From: an uncultured Collinsella sp.
Lineage (GTDB): Bacteria; Actinomycetota; Coriobacteriia; Coriobacteriales; Coriobacteriaceae
Assembly (NCBI GenBank): GCA_900544065.1
Contig: UQTR01000017.1
Span: 1-27,865 of the forward strand
DNA length: 27,865 nucleotides
Direction of reading: 5' to 3'
The notes beneath the pieces were generated by a model. That model saw only the letters and a list, made by a program, of their open reading frames with translations, was not told the DNA's origin and did not search any database. Shown here piece by piece: positions 1-6,606 of the stretch. A program made the position numbers and the translations under genes. Positions within the stretch are counted from its first letter, which is position 1. Every line of letters starts with the position of its first letter.

Positions 1-32
1 CTCGTGGGCTCGGAGATGTGTATAAGAGACAG
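1..32. other. Nextera transposase adapter (sequencing artefact)
   Basis: These bases match the Illumina Nextera read-2 adapter lacking its first two bases and ending in the 19-bp mosaic end. They are library sequence, not genome. Reading frames that begin here (starting Met-Cys-Ile-Arg-Asp-Ser) are artefacts. Confidence 0.97.
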
Positions 33-42
33 CTTTCAACAT

Positions 43-81
43 GGGGTAGCTAAAAGAGCCCCGTCCCAAATTAGCTACCCC
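43..81. repeat. 39-bp palindromic repeat, copy 1
   Basis: An 11-bp inverted repeat, GGGGTAGCTAA (43-53) and TTAGCTACCCC (71-81), encloses a 17-bp centre containing CCCCGTCCCAAA. The reverse complement occurs again at 24571-24609 with 36 of 39 bases the same. Two of the three differences are at the outermost pair (G-C here, A-T there), so pairing is kept. The TAG stop of yqeC (75-77, minus strand) lies inside the right arm. Function unknown; it could end transcription of yqeC. Confidence 0.85.
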
Positions 82-812
82 TTGAGGCTGGTGGCGATGA
101 GGGGGCGGCCGAGGGCGGCCTCAAAGCGGTCGGCCATCGTGGGGTCGCTGAGCTTATCGACTTGGTTGAGCATGATGCGGGCATTATTGAGGTTCAGCAT
201 CCGCAGCTCGGCATTGAGCACCATGGCGACGTGCTCTGGGGTGGCAGCGTCGGTGGGCTTGCAGCCGCAGCGCTCGCAGAAGAGCTCGGGGCGGTGGACA
301 ACCTCGGCGACAGGCTTGCCCAGCCCCGAGGCGCCGACGACCCAGATAACGTTTGCCGTGGCGGCGGGAATTACCGGCTCCCAGGCGGCATGCGCCTTGA
401 GCGGGAGTCGCTTGCTGCCATCTGCCTCGGCCAACACATAGTCAAAGCGCTGCGCCAGCTCGTTGAGCGGCTCGGCGGGGGCGGAGAGCTTGCCTGTCTC
501 CGGGTCCAAAACACCCGCCTGGCAGATACTTCCGCGGTTCATGCCCGCGCATGCCTCGCAGGTGCAGCCGGGAACATGCAGGGTCCCCGGCTTCCAAGGC
601 GCGGCGTCCAGGCGACGGCTCGACCCGTCCCATGGCACGCCGGCGACGGGAAACATGTGCGTGGTGGTACAGAGGAGCACGCGGCCGCCAGCGCGCATAA
701 GCTCAAGGCCCAGCGTCTTCAGCAATGTCGACTTGCCGCCACTGCCGATAATTGCGGTAATGCCCGGCTCGATCTTGAGCGCGGAGGCAAGATTGCCGCT
801 AACCGTTTCCAT
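75..812 (-). CDS. yqeC: selenium-dependent hydroxylase accessory protein YqeC
   Basis: A 245-residue P-loop protein of the YqeC family, known from comparative genomics to travel with yqeB and selD where selenium is used as a labile cofactor of molybdenum hydroxylases such as purine or xanthine dehydrogenases; its exact reaction is not established. Visible features are a Walker A-like loop GSGGKST at residues 23-29, TTTHM at 49-53, a Cys cluster CTCEAC at 83-88, the family signature EADGSKRLPLK at 129-139 and a second Cys group CERCGC at 179-184, which could bind metal. Length is usual for the family. The ATG at 812 has a modest GGCGGTG ribosome-binding site. It diverges from yqeB. The stop codon lies in a palindromic repeat. 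No selD is present in the window. Confidence 0.88.
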   Translation of the reverse strand: METVSGNLASALKIEPGITAIIGSGGKSTLLKTLGLELMRAGGRVLLCTTTHMFPVAGVPWDGSSRRLDAAPWKPGTLHVPGCTCEACAGMNRGSICQAGVLDPETGKLSAPAEPLNELAQRFDYVLAEADGSKRLPLKAHAAWEPVIPAATANVIWVVGASGLGKPVAEVVHRPELFCERCGCKPTDAATPEHVAMVLNAELRMLNLNNARIMLNQVDKLSDPTMADRFEAALGRPLIATSLKG

Positions 813-882
813 CTGTTCACCGCCGTATAATACTGTGATAATAAATAATCATCAGAGTAGCGGTCGAACCGCTTTTGCTCTG
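803..882. promoter_or_regulatory. divergent yqeC/yqeB promoter region with hairpin
   Basis: On the plus strand a perfect TATAAT (826-831) has only a weak -35 (CCGTTT, 803-808) at 17 bp. On the minus strand TATTAT (828-833) overlaps it, so the two genes may compete for polymerase. Downstream in the yqeB leader lies a bulged hairpin: CAGAG (853-857), AGCGGT-cga-ACCGCT (859-873), TTTG and CTCTG (878-882). It could be a regulator site or a weak terminator. Read from sequence only. Confidence 0.45.
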
Positions 883-914
883 CTCAAACCGTAGCACAGG
901 GAGGTGCCCCGGGA

Positions 915-1709
915 ATGCTCGTTTATGTTCGCGGCGCTGGCGATATCGCCACGGGCGTCGCTGCCCGTTTGGTGCGCGCCGGCGTGTCGGTCGTTATGGC
1001 CGATATTGCGGTTCCCACGTGCATCCGCCGCACAATCAGTTTTTGCGAGGCCATTCGCCTGGGCGAGGTCCAGGTCGAGGGCATTCGCGCTCGCTTGGCG
1101 CAGACGCCGGCAGAGGCGCTCGAGATTACCCAAGCGGGGGATGTTGCCGTCGTGGTGGACCCTCAGGCCAAGATGCTCGATGAGCTTAAACCCGCGGCTG
1201 TGGTCGACGCGATTCTGGCCAAGCGCAACCTGGGCACCACGCGCGACATGGCGCCTACCGTCATCGCCGTGGGGCCGGGCTTTACCGCGCCGGTCGATTG
1301 CGACGCCGTGGTCGAGACCATGCGCGGGCATTTTTTGGGCCGTGTCATTACCCAGGGCTCGCCCCAGCCCAACACGGGCGTGCCGGGCGTGATCGCCGGC
1401 TATGGCAAGGAGCGCGTTATCCACAGCCCCGCCGCCGGCGTGTTTCGGTCCGACCGCGCAATCGGCGACATCGTGAGCGCCGGAGACGTGATTGGCTACG
1501 CGGACGATACGCCCATGTGCACGCAGATCGATGGCTGTCTGCGCGGGCTTTTGGCGAACGGCGTGCGGGTGACTGAGGGCTTTAAATGCGCCGATGTCGA
1601 TCCGCGCGGCGATGCCAGCTATATCAACTACATTTCGGACAAGGCGACGTCGGTCGGCGGCGGCGTGCTCGAGGCACTCGCTATGCTCACCGATATCTTT
1701 AGAGGATAG
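915..1709 (+). CDS. yqeB: YqeB-family selenium-dependent molybdenum hydroxylase maturation protein
   Basis: A 264-residue protein of the YqeB family (also known as the EF2563 type), which co-occurs with yqeC and selD in genomes with selenium-dependent molybdenum hydroxylases and is thought to help insert or handle selenium at the molybdenum cofactor; the biochemistry is unproven. The N-terminus shows a Rossmann-like RGAGDIATG (residues 6-14), as in the NAD-binding half of XdhC. The middle carries the family-typical GSPQPNTGVPG segment followed by a domain rich in Gly and Ala. The ATG at 915 follows a GGGAGGTG ribosome-binding site. xdhC begins 9 bases after its stop, so the two are surely cotranscribed. 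Full length, no odd codon use. Confidence 0.9.
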   Translation: MLVYVRGAGDIATGVAARLVRAGVSVVMADIAVPTCIRRTISFCEAIRLGEVQVEGIRARLAQTPAEALEITQAGDVAVVVDPQAKMLDELKPAAVVDAILAKRNLGTTRDMAPTVIAVGPGFTAPVDCDAVVETMRGHFLGRVITQGSPQPNTGVPGVIAGYGKERVIHSPAAGVFRSDRAIGDIVSAGDVIGYADDTPMCTQIDGCLRGLLANGVRVTEGFKCADVDPRGDASYINYISDKATSVGGGVLEALAMLTDIFRG

Positions 1710-1718
1710 AAGGCGGCA

Positions 1719-2762
1719 ATGGAAAAGCTCGATGTTGTGAATGCGGCGCTTGCCGCCCTGCGTGCTGGCGAGACGTGCGAGCTCGTGGTCGTGGCCGGCA
1801 CGGCGGGGTCGTCGCCGCGCGGCGTGGGCGCCTGGATGGCCGTCTTTGCCGACGGCAGCCAGGCGGGCACTATCGGCGGCGGCAAGATTGAGCTCTTTGC
1901 GCTGGATGAGGCGCGCGAACTCCTGAGCGCGGGACAGTCGCGTCTGGTCCGCTACACCATGGGCGGCGAGAACTCCGATACCGGCATGATCTGCGGCGGA
2001 GCCATTTGCCTGTGCTATCTGCATCTGGATGCGACCCAGGCACCGTTGTTCCAGGAAATTGCCGACGTCTTGGTCTATCGGCGCATCGGCGACTTCGTCA
2101 TCGACTTTGAGCCGTTTATCGCGAGCGCGCTCGAGGGCGATGTGGCCGAGTACCATGGCGAGGCATCGCGCCATACCATTGCGGGCTGCCCCGGGCTTTC
2201 ACTGGTGGAGGAGGGGAGTAACGTCACCTACACCAACGCTGCCTCTGAGATTCCCGCGGCGCACATCGAGACGCTCTGCCCCGAGGGCCTGACCTACATC
2301 TTTGGCTGCGGACACGTGGGCGCCGCGACGGCGCGCGTGCTCACGGCGGCGGGCTTTGCCGTCGTGGCCTGCGATGACCGCCCCGGCACGTTGACGCCCG
2401 AATGGGTGCCCGGTGTCTACGATCGTCGCCTGGTCGATTACAAGAACCTGAGCGAGCTGTGTCCCATCGGTCCGCGCGACTTGGTGGTCGTCGCCACGGC
2501 GGGTCACAAGTCCGATATCGACGTGGTGATTCAGGCCATGCGTGCCAAGCCTGCCTACCTGGGCTGTCTGGGTTCGCGCCGCAAGACGGCCTTTGTGCGG
2601 GCTCGCTTGGAGCAGGAAGGCTTTACGCAGGACCAGATCGACGAGCTGCACCTTCCGATCGGCGTTGCCATCGAGGCCGAGGACCCCGAGGAGATCGCCA
2701 TCTCCATCGCCGCCGAGATGATCCACCTGCGCCGCACCAAACTCGTCCCCCGCAAGCGCTAA
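1719..2762 (+). CDS. xdhC: XdhC/CoxI-family molybdenum hydroxylase maturation factor
   Basis: A 347-residue XdhC/CoxI-family protein. Family members bind the molybdenum cofactor, help exchange its oxo ligand for sulfur, and deliver it to xanthine dehydrogenase-type enzymes. The N-terminal XdhC domain shows GSSPR (30-34), GTIGGG (50-55) and the Cys-rich CGGAICLC (92-99). A C-terminal Rossmann domain starts at GCGHVG (196-201), followed by a conserved CLGSRRK segment and the closing PIGVAIEAEDPEEIA motif. It is placed directly behind yqeB, which suggests a joint role in making a selenium-containing hydroxylase. The catalytic subunits are not in the window. The ATG at 1719 has AGAAGGCGG upstream. 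A strong palindromic terminator follows. Confidence 0.9.
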   Translation: MEKLDVVNAALAALRAGETCELVVVAGTAGSSPRGVGAWMAVFADGSQAGTIGGGKIELFALDEARELLSAGQSRLVRYTMGGENSDTGMICGGAICLCYLHLDATQAPLFQEIADVLVYRRIGDFVIDFEPFIASALEGDVAEYHGEASRHTIAGCPGLSLVEEGSNVTYTNAASEIPAAHIETLCPEGLTYIFGCGHVGAATARVLTAAGFAVVACDDRPGTLTPEWVPGVYDRRLVDYKNLSELCPIGPRDLVVVATAGHKSDIDVVIQAMRAKPAYLGCLGSRRKTAFVRARLEQEGFTQDQIDELHLPIGVAIEAEDPEEIAISIAAEMIHLRRTKLVPRKR

Positions 2763-2780
2763 TCGCATCCCCACCAATTA

Positions 2781-2854
2781 AGTTGCGGTGAAATACGGAT
2801 TGTTTAAGCCTGCTAGGCCGCCCAACAGTCCCTATTTCACCGCAACTGCTTTTT
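2781..2854 (+). terminator. long palindromic terminator-like element after xdhC
   Basis: A nested palindrome: AGTTGCGGTGAAATA (2781-2795) pairs with TATTTCACCGCAACT (2833-2847), GGATTGTT pairs with AACAGTCC (one G-U), and a GCCT-gct-AGGC tip sits inside. A five-T run follows at 2850-2854. It looks like an intrinsic terminator for yqeB-xdhC, but the length and symmetry are greater than a terminator needs, as in REP-like elements. A related start, GCTGCGGTGAA, occurs in the ade leader at 21601. Confidence 0.75.
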
Positions 2855-2908
2855 GGGACCCATTTGTGCGGGGGAGTTGTGGAGTTGTGCAGGCAGACGA
2901 GGTTTTTC

Positions 2909-2937
2909 TGGAAATACGCTCCCGATGCGCGTATAGT
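2909..2937 (+). promoter_or_regulatory. candidate promoter for the rplE operon
   Basis: TGGAAA (2909-2914) and TATAGT (2932-2937) are separated by 17 bp, a reasonable sigma-70 type promoter. Transcription would begin near 2944, leaving a leader of about 130 nt before rplE. A promoter is expected here because rplE follows a strong terminator rather than rplX. Confidence 0.5.
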
Positions 2938-3074
2938 ACCGATTGTTTTGTCGGCTCCTGCTGCGTCGAGTCCAAACCGCAAAATGCCATGAGCGGCGCG
3001 GATGCAGCCAGGAGGCACGAGGACAACCCATCGTGGCCACGCCCCGTGCTTAAAACCCCAAGAAGGAGTGAACA

Positions 3075-3632
3075 ATGGCAGAAGAGAAGTATGTGCCGCG
3101 TCTGAAGACCAAGTACAACAACGAGGTCAAGCAGCAGCTTCAGGACAAGTTCCAGTACGAGAACGTCATGATGATCCCCAAGTTTGAGAAGATCGTCGTG
3201 AACATGGGTGTCGGCGAGGCCGCTACCGATTCCAAGGCCATCGACGGTGCCGTGCGCGACCTGCGCGCCATCACCGGCCAGCAGCCGATGATCACCCGTG
3301 CCCGCAAGTCCATCGCTACCTTCCGCCTGCGCGCTGGTATGCCGATCGGCTGCAAGGTTACCCTGCGTGGCGACCGTATGTGGGAGTTCTTCGATCGTCT
3401 GACCTCCGTCGCGATCCCCCGTATCCGCGACTTCCGCGGCATCTCCGCCAAGAGCTTCGACGGCCGTGGTAACTTCTCCATGGGCGTCACCGAGCAGCTC
3501 ATCTTCCCCGAGATCGACTTCGACTCCGTCGATCACCAGCGTGGTATGGACATCACTTTCGTGACCACCGCCAACACCGATGAGGAGGCCAAGGCCCTTC
3601 TGGACGCCTTCGGTTTCCCGTTCAAGAAATAG
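3075..3632 (+). CDS. rplE: 50S ribosomal protein L5
   Basis: A full-length 185-residue L5, which binds 5S rRNA and the central protuberance of the large subunit and contacts S13 and P-site tRNA. Recognisable segments are the N-terminal VPRLKTKYN, KIVVNMGVGEA near residue 40, and the core ITRARKSIATFRLR and DFRGISAKSFDGRGN stretches. The ATG follows AGAAGGAG at 7 bases. In the usual spc operon L5 is third, after rplN and rplX; here it is the first gene behind a terminator and a likely promoter. rpsN follows after a gap containing an AAGCGCCG/CGGCGCTT hairpin (about 3646-3677). Confidence 0.98.
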   Translation: MAEEKYVPRLKTKYNNEVKQQLQDKFQYENVMMIPKFEKIVVNMGVGEAATDSKAIDGAVRDLRAITGQQPMITRARKSIATFRLRAGMPIGCKVTLRGDRMWEFFDRLTSVAIPRIRDFRGISAKSFDGRGNFSMGVTEQLIFPEIDFDSVDHQRGMDITFVTTANTDEEAKALLDAFGFPFKK

Positions 3633-3711
3633 GTTCACCTGCCCTATAAGCGCCGTTCCCACAAGGGGGCGGCGCTTGGGGCGAACAATACTCTATGTGA
3701 GGAGGATATAA

Positions 3712-3897
3712 GTGGCTAAGACATCGATGATCGTCAAGTGCAATCGCAAGCAGAAGTTCTCTACTCGTGAGTACACGCGCTGCCAGCGCTGCGGCCGTCC
3801 GCACTCTGTGTACCGCAAGTTCGGCCTGTGCCGTGTCTGCTTCCGCGAGCTTGCACTCAAGGGCGAGCTTCCCGGCGTTAAGAAGGCCAGCTGGTAA
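3712..3897 (+). CDS. rpsN: 30S ribosomal protein S14, zinc-binding (type Z)
   Basis: A 61-residue S14 of the short zinc-binding form, part of the small-subunit head. The two zinc pairs are visible as C24-x-x-C27 and C40-x-x-C43; the length is exactly that of type Z proteins, which lack the insert of the long zinc-free form. The start is GTG at 3712, preceded by GAGGAGG. It lies between rplE and rpsH as in most spc operons. The 119-nt spacer to rpsH is long for this operon but shows no gene. Confidence 0.98.
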   Translation: MAKTSMIVKCNRKQKFSTREYTRCQRCGRPHSVYRKFGLCRVCFRELALKGELPGVKKASW

Positions 3898-4016
3898 GTC
3901 ACTACCAGCGTTTCAAGCATCAGTTTGGAACAGGGAAAACGCGCTAAAAAGGCTTTGCCGTTAAGGGCGGCGAAGAACCAAGAGCACGTGTTCATCAAGA
4001 ACGAAGGAGAATCTGT

Positions 4017-4415
4017 ATGAACCTTACAGACCCGATCGCAGATATGCTTACGCGCATCCGTAACGCTAACTCTGTGAACAAGGCCACGGTCTCCATGCCG
4101 AGCAGCAAGAAGCTCGTCGAGATCGCTCGTGTTCTGCACGAGGAGGGCTACATCGAGGGCTACGATGTCGAGGACACCGTTCCCCAGAAGACTCTGCACA
4201 TCACGCTTAAGTATGGTCCCAAGAAGGCTAAGGTCATCAACGGCATCCGCCGCATTTCCAAGCCGGGCCTGCGTAAGTACACCGGCGTTGCCGACATGCC
4301 CCGCGTCCGCGGTGGCCTTGGTACCGCCATTATTTCCACCAGCCATGGCGTCATGACCGACCGCGATGCTCGCAAGCACAACGTCGGCGGCGAGATCATC
4401 GCTTACGTCTGGTAA
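4017..4415 (+). CDS. rpsH: 30S ribosomal protein S8
   Basis: A 132-residue S8, a primary 16S rRNA-binding protein of the central domain. In E. coli it also represses the spc operon by binding its mRNA near the rplE start; no copy of that site was identified here. The N-terminal DPIADMLTRIRNA and the C-terminal STSHGVMTDRDARK signature (about residues 108-121) are clear. The ATG at 4017 follows GAAGGAG. rplF starts 33 bases downstream. Confidence 0.98.
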   Translation: MNLTDPIADMLTRIRNANSVNKATVSMPSSKKLVEIARVLHEEGYIEGYDVEDTVPQKTLHITLKYGPKKAKVINGIRRISKPGLRKYTGVADMPRVRGGLGTAIISTSHGVMTDRDARKHNVGGEIIAYVW

Positions 4416-4448
4416 TTCGCTCGGTAGGTAGAAGGAAAGGAGATCACC

Positions 4449-4985
4449 GTGTCTCGTATCGGTAATAAGCCTGTCCAGATTCCCGCCGGAGTCGAAGTGG
4501 CAGTCAACGGCAACAACGTTGTCGTCAAGGGCCCCAAGGGCCAGCTCGAGCTCGATGTCTTTGAGAAGCTCGCTATCAACGTCGAGGACAACGTCCTCAC
4601 CGTTTCCCGTCCCGACGACGAGCGTGAGACCCGTGCCCGCCACGGCCTCACCCGCGCCCTCATCCACAACATGGTTGTTGGCGTTTCCGAGGGCTTCGAG
4701 AAGAAGCTCGAGCTCGCCGGCGTCGGTTACCGCGTGCAGCAGAAGGGCAAGAACCTCGAGTTCTCCCTGGGCTTCTCGCACCCCGTGATCGTCGAGGCTC
4801 CCGAGGGCATCACCTTCGAGGTTCCCGACAACACCCACGTGAACGTCAAGGGTATCAACAAGCAGCAGGTCGGTCAGATCGCCGCTGAGATCCGCGGCCA
4901 TCGTCCTCCCGAGCCTTACAAGGGCAAGGGTATCCACTACGTTGGCGAGCACATCCGCCGCAAGCTGGGTAAGGCCGCCAAGTAG
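4449..4985 (+). CDS. rplF: 50S ribosomal protein L6
   Basis: A 178-residue L6, which sits near the factor-binding site and sarcin-ricin loop of the large subunit. It opens with SRIGNKPVQIPAGVEV and shows the C-terminal PEPYKGKGIHY signature around residues 155-165. The start is GTG at 4449 behind AAAGGAG, which fits the usual N-terminus after Met removal. A CCAGCACC/GGTGCTGG hairpin (5011-5032) without a T-run lies between it and rplR and probably serves as a processing or stability element rather than a terminator. Confidence 0.98.
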   Translation: MSRIGNKPVQIPAGVEVAVNGNNVVVKGPKGQLELDVFEKLAINVEDNVLTVSRPDDERETRARHGLTRALIHNMVVGVSEGFEKKLELAGVGYRVQQKGKNLEFSLGFSHPVIVEAPEGITFEVPDNTHVNVKGINKQQVGQIAAEIRGHRPPEPYKGKGIHYVGEHIRRKLGKAAK

Positions 4986-5060
4986 TCGTAACCGACTCAC
5001 TCGCATAAGACCAGCACCCCGTCAGGTGCTGGCAAGATCAACCTTTTTAGGAGTTTACGT

Positions 5061-5429
5061 ATGAACAAGCATAAGGCGAAGCTGGAAGGCCTCAAGCGTC
5101 GTCAGCGTCGTGTTCGCGGCAAGGTCTCGGGTACCTCCGAGCGTCCGCGTCTTCGCGTGACCCGTACTAACGCCAACATCTATGCCCAGATCATCGACGA
5201 CAGCAAGGGCTCCAGCCTGACGCTCGTCTCTGCCTCGACCCTCGAGGCCGAGTTCAAGGGCACCCACACCTCGAACAAGGAGGCTGCGGAGAAGGTCGGT
5301 CAGCTCGTTGGCAAGCGCGCCATCGAGGCCGGCATCACCAAGGTCGCCTTCGATCGCGGTGGCCGTATCTACCATGGCCGCGTCAAGGCCCTCGCCGACG
5401 GTGCTCGTGCCGCCGGTCTCGAGTTCTAG
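5061..5429 (+). CDS. rplR: 50S ribosomal protein L18
   Basis: A 122-residue L18, which binds 5S rRNA together with L5. The basic N-terminus (KLEGLKRRQRRVRGKVSG) and the C-terminal FDRGGRIYHGRVKALADGAR motif are typical. The ATG at 5061 follows a TTAGGAG ribosome-binding site. rpsE begins 14 bases after its stop, and part of that short spacer serves as the rpsE ribosome-binding site (GGAGG at about 5429). Confidence 0.98.
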   Translation: MNKHKAKLEGLKRRQRRVRGKVSGTSERPRLRVTRTNANIYAQIIDDSKGSSLTLVSASTLEAEFKGTHTSNKEAAEKVGQLVGKRAIEAGITKVAFDRGGRIYHGRVKALADGARAAGLEF

Positions 5430-5443
5430 GAGGTATGTAGCAC

Positions 5444-5968
5444 ATGGCTCGTAATCAGAAGCAGCAGCGCGAGGCCTCCGAGTTCGAGGAGCGCGTCGTT
5501 TACATCAACCGCGTGTCGAAGACCGTCAAGGGTGGTCGTCGCATGAGCCTCGTCGCTCTCGTCGTCGTTGGCGACGGCAAGGGCAACGTCGGCGTTGGCA
5601 TGGGCAAGTCCGCTGAGGTGCCCATGGCCATCTCCAAGGCATCTCTCGATGCCAAGAAGAACATGTTCCACGTGCCGGTGACCGAGCAGGGCACCATCCC
5701 GCACGAGGTTCTCGGCCACTTTGGTGCCGGCCGCATCATCATCAAGCCCGCTGTCGAGGGTACCGGCGTTATCGCCGGCGGCGCTGTGCGTCCCCTCTTT
5801 GAGCTTGCTGGCATCAAGAACGTCCTGTCCAAGTCCCTCGGTACCGACAACGGCCTCAACATCATCAAGGCTGCCGTCGAGGGCCTCAAGGAGCTCTCCA
5901 GCCCTGAGGACGTCGCGGCTCGCCGTGGCCTGACGGTCTCCGAGATGTTCGTCGGTAAGGAGAACTAA
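5444..5968 (+). CDS. rpsE: 30S ribosomal protein S5
   Basis: A 174-residue S5, which shapes the mRNA entry channel and takes part in decoding fidelity. The double-stranded RNA-binding-like N-terminal domain begins around FEERVVYINRVSKTVKGG, followed by GDGKGNVGVGMGKSAEVP, the loop region where known ram-type mutations fall in E. coli. Length is normal. rpmD starts only 2 bases after the stop, so translation is probably coupled. Confidence 0.98.
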   Translation: MARNQKQQREASEFEERVVYINRVSKTVKGGRRMSLVALVVVGDGKGNVGVGMGKSAEVPMAISKASLDAKKNMFHVPVTEQGTIPHEVLGHFGAGRIIIKPAVEGTGVIAGGAVRPLFELAGIKNVLSKSLGTDNGLNIIKAAVEGLKELSSPEDVAARRGLTVSEMFVGKEN

Positions 5969-5970
5969 GC

Positions 5971-6153
5971 ATGGCTGACACCATCAAGATCAAGCAGGTC
6001 CGCAGCACCAACGGTTGCAAGCAGGACCAGGTCCGTACTGTCCGTGCCCTCGGTCTCCACAGGATCCGCGAGGTTCGCGAGATTGCTGACAACGAGTCCG
6101 TCCGCGGCATGATCTTCAAGGTCAAGCACCTTGTCGAGATTGTAGAGGAGTAG
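5971..6153 (+). CDS. rpmD: 50S ribosomal protein L30
   Basis: A 60-residue L30 of the short bacterial type. It carries IKIKQVRSTNGCKQDQ and the conserved LGLHRIREV core, followed by the VKHLVEIVEE end. It sits between rpsE and rplO as in standard spc operons, with spacers of 2 and 3 bases on either side. Ribosome-binding sites lie within the preceding coding ends. Confidence 0.97.
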   Translation: MADTIKIKQVRSTNGCKQDQVRTVRALGLHRIREVREIADNESVRGMIFKVKHLVEIVEE

Positions 6154-6156
6154 CAA

Positions 6157-6606
6157 ATGCAGCTTCACGATCTTACTCCCGCGCCCGGTTCCACCAAGAA
6201 CCGCAAGCGCGTCGGCCGTGGCAATTCTTCGGGTCACGGCACCACTTCTGGCCGCGGTCAGAAGGGCCAGGGTTCCCGCTCTGGTGGCACCAAGGGTGCC
6301 GGCTTCGAGGGTGGCCAGACTCCGCTGGCTATGCGCCTGCCCAAGCTTCCGGGCTTCCGTAACCCCCGTCGTATCGAGTACACCGCTGTTAACGTTGAGC
6401 GTCTCGAGCGTAAGTTCGAGGACGGCGCTGTGATCGACGGTGCCGCTCTTAAGGCCGCTCGCATCACCAAGAGCGAGTTCGAGCCCGTCAAGGTGCTCGG
6501 CAATGGTGAGCTCACCAAGAAGTTCACGGTCAAGGTCGACAAGGTCAGCGCTTCTGCGCAGGCCAAGATCGAGGCCGCCGGCGGAAAGGTCGAGCTGCCG
6601 TGCTAA
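6157..6606 (+). CDS. rplO: 50S ribosomal protein L15
   Basis: A 149-residue L15, a late-assembling protein of the large subunit. The glycine- and arginine-rich N-terminal half (KRVGRGNSSGHGTTSGRGQK, residues about 17-36) threads through rRNA, and the C-terminal half carries the globular domain. The ATG at 6157 uses a weak GAGGAG site inside the end of rpmD. Its last codons overlap the secY start by 7 bases, which implies translational coupling of L15 and SecY. Confidence 0.98.
   Translation: MQLHDLTPAPGSTKNRKRVGRGNSSGHGTTSGRGQKGQGSRSGGTKGAGFEGGQTPLAMRLPKLPGFRNPRRIEYTAVNVERLERKFEDGAVIDGAALKAARITKSEFEPVKVLGNGELTKKFTVKVDKVSASAQAKIEAAGGKVELPC

Larger units (their letters stand above)
2763..3074. 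other. 312-bp gap between xdhC and rplE
   Basis: No gene is supported here, and in particular no remnant of rplN or rplX is readable. The gap holds a palindromic terminator-like element (2781-2854), a short direct repeat of GGAGTTGTG around 2873-2889, a candidate promoter (2909-2937) and a leader of about 130 nt for rplE. That leader can form a hairpin with arms at 3013-3022 and 3042-3051. Confidence 0.7.

Noticed and set aside
4..441. 145-residue reading frame at the left end and a 139-residue one at the right end (27442-27861)
   Set aside because: Both begin in adapter sequence, with the Met-Cys-Ile-Arg-Asp-Ser artefact, and run antisense to real genes.
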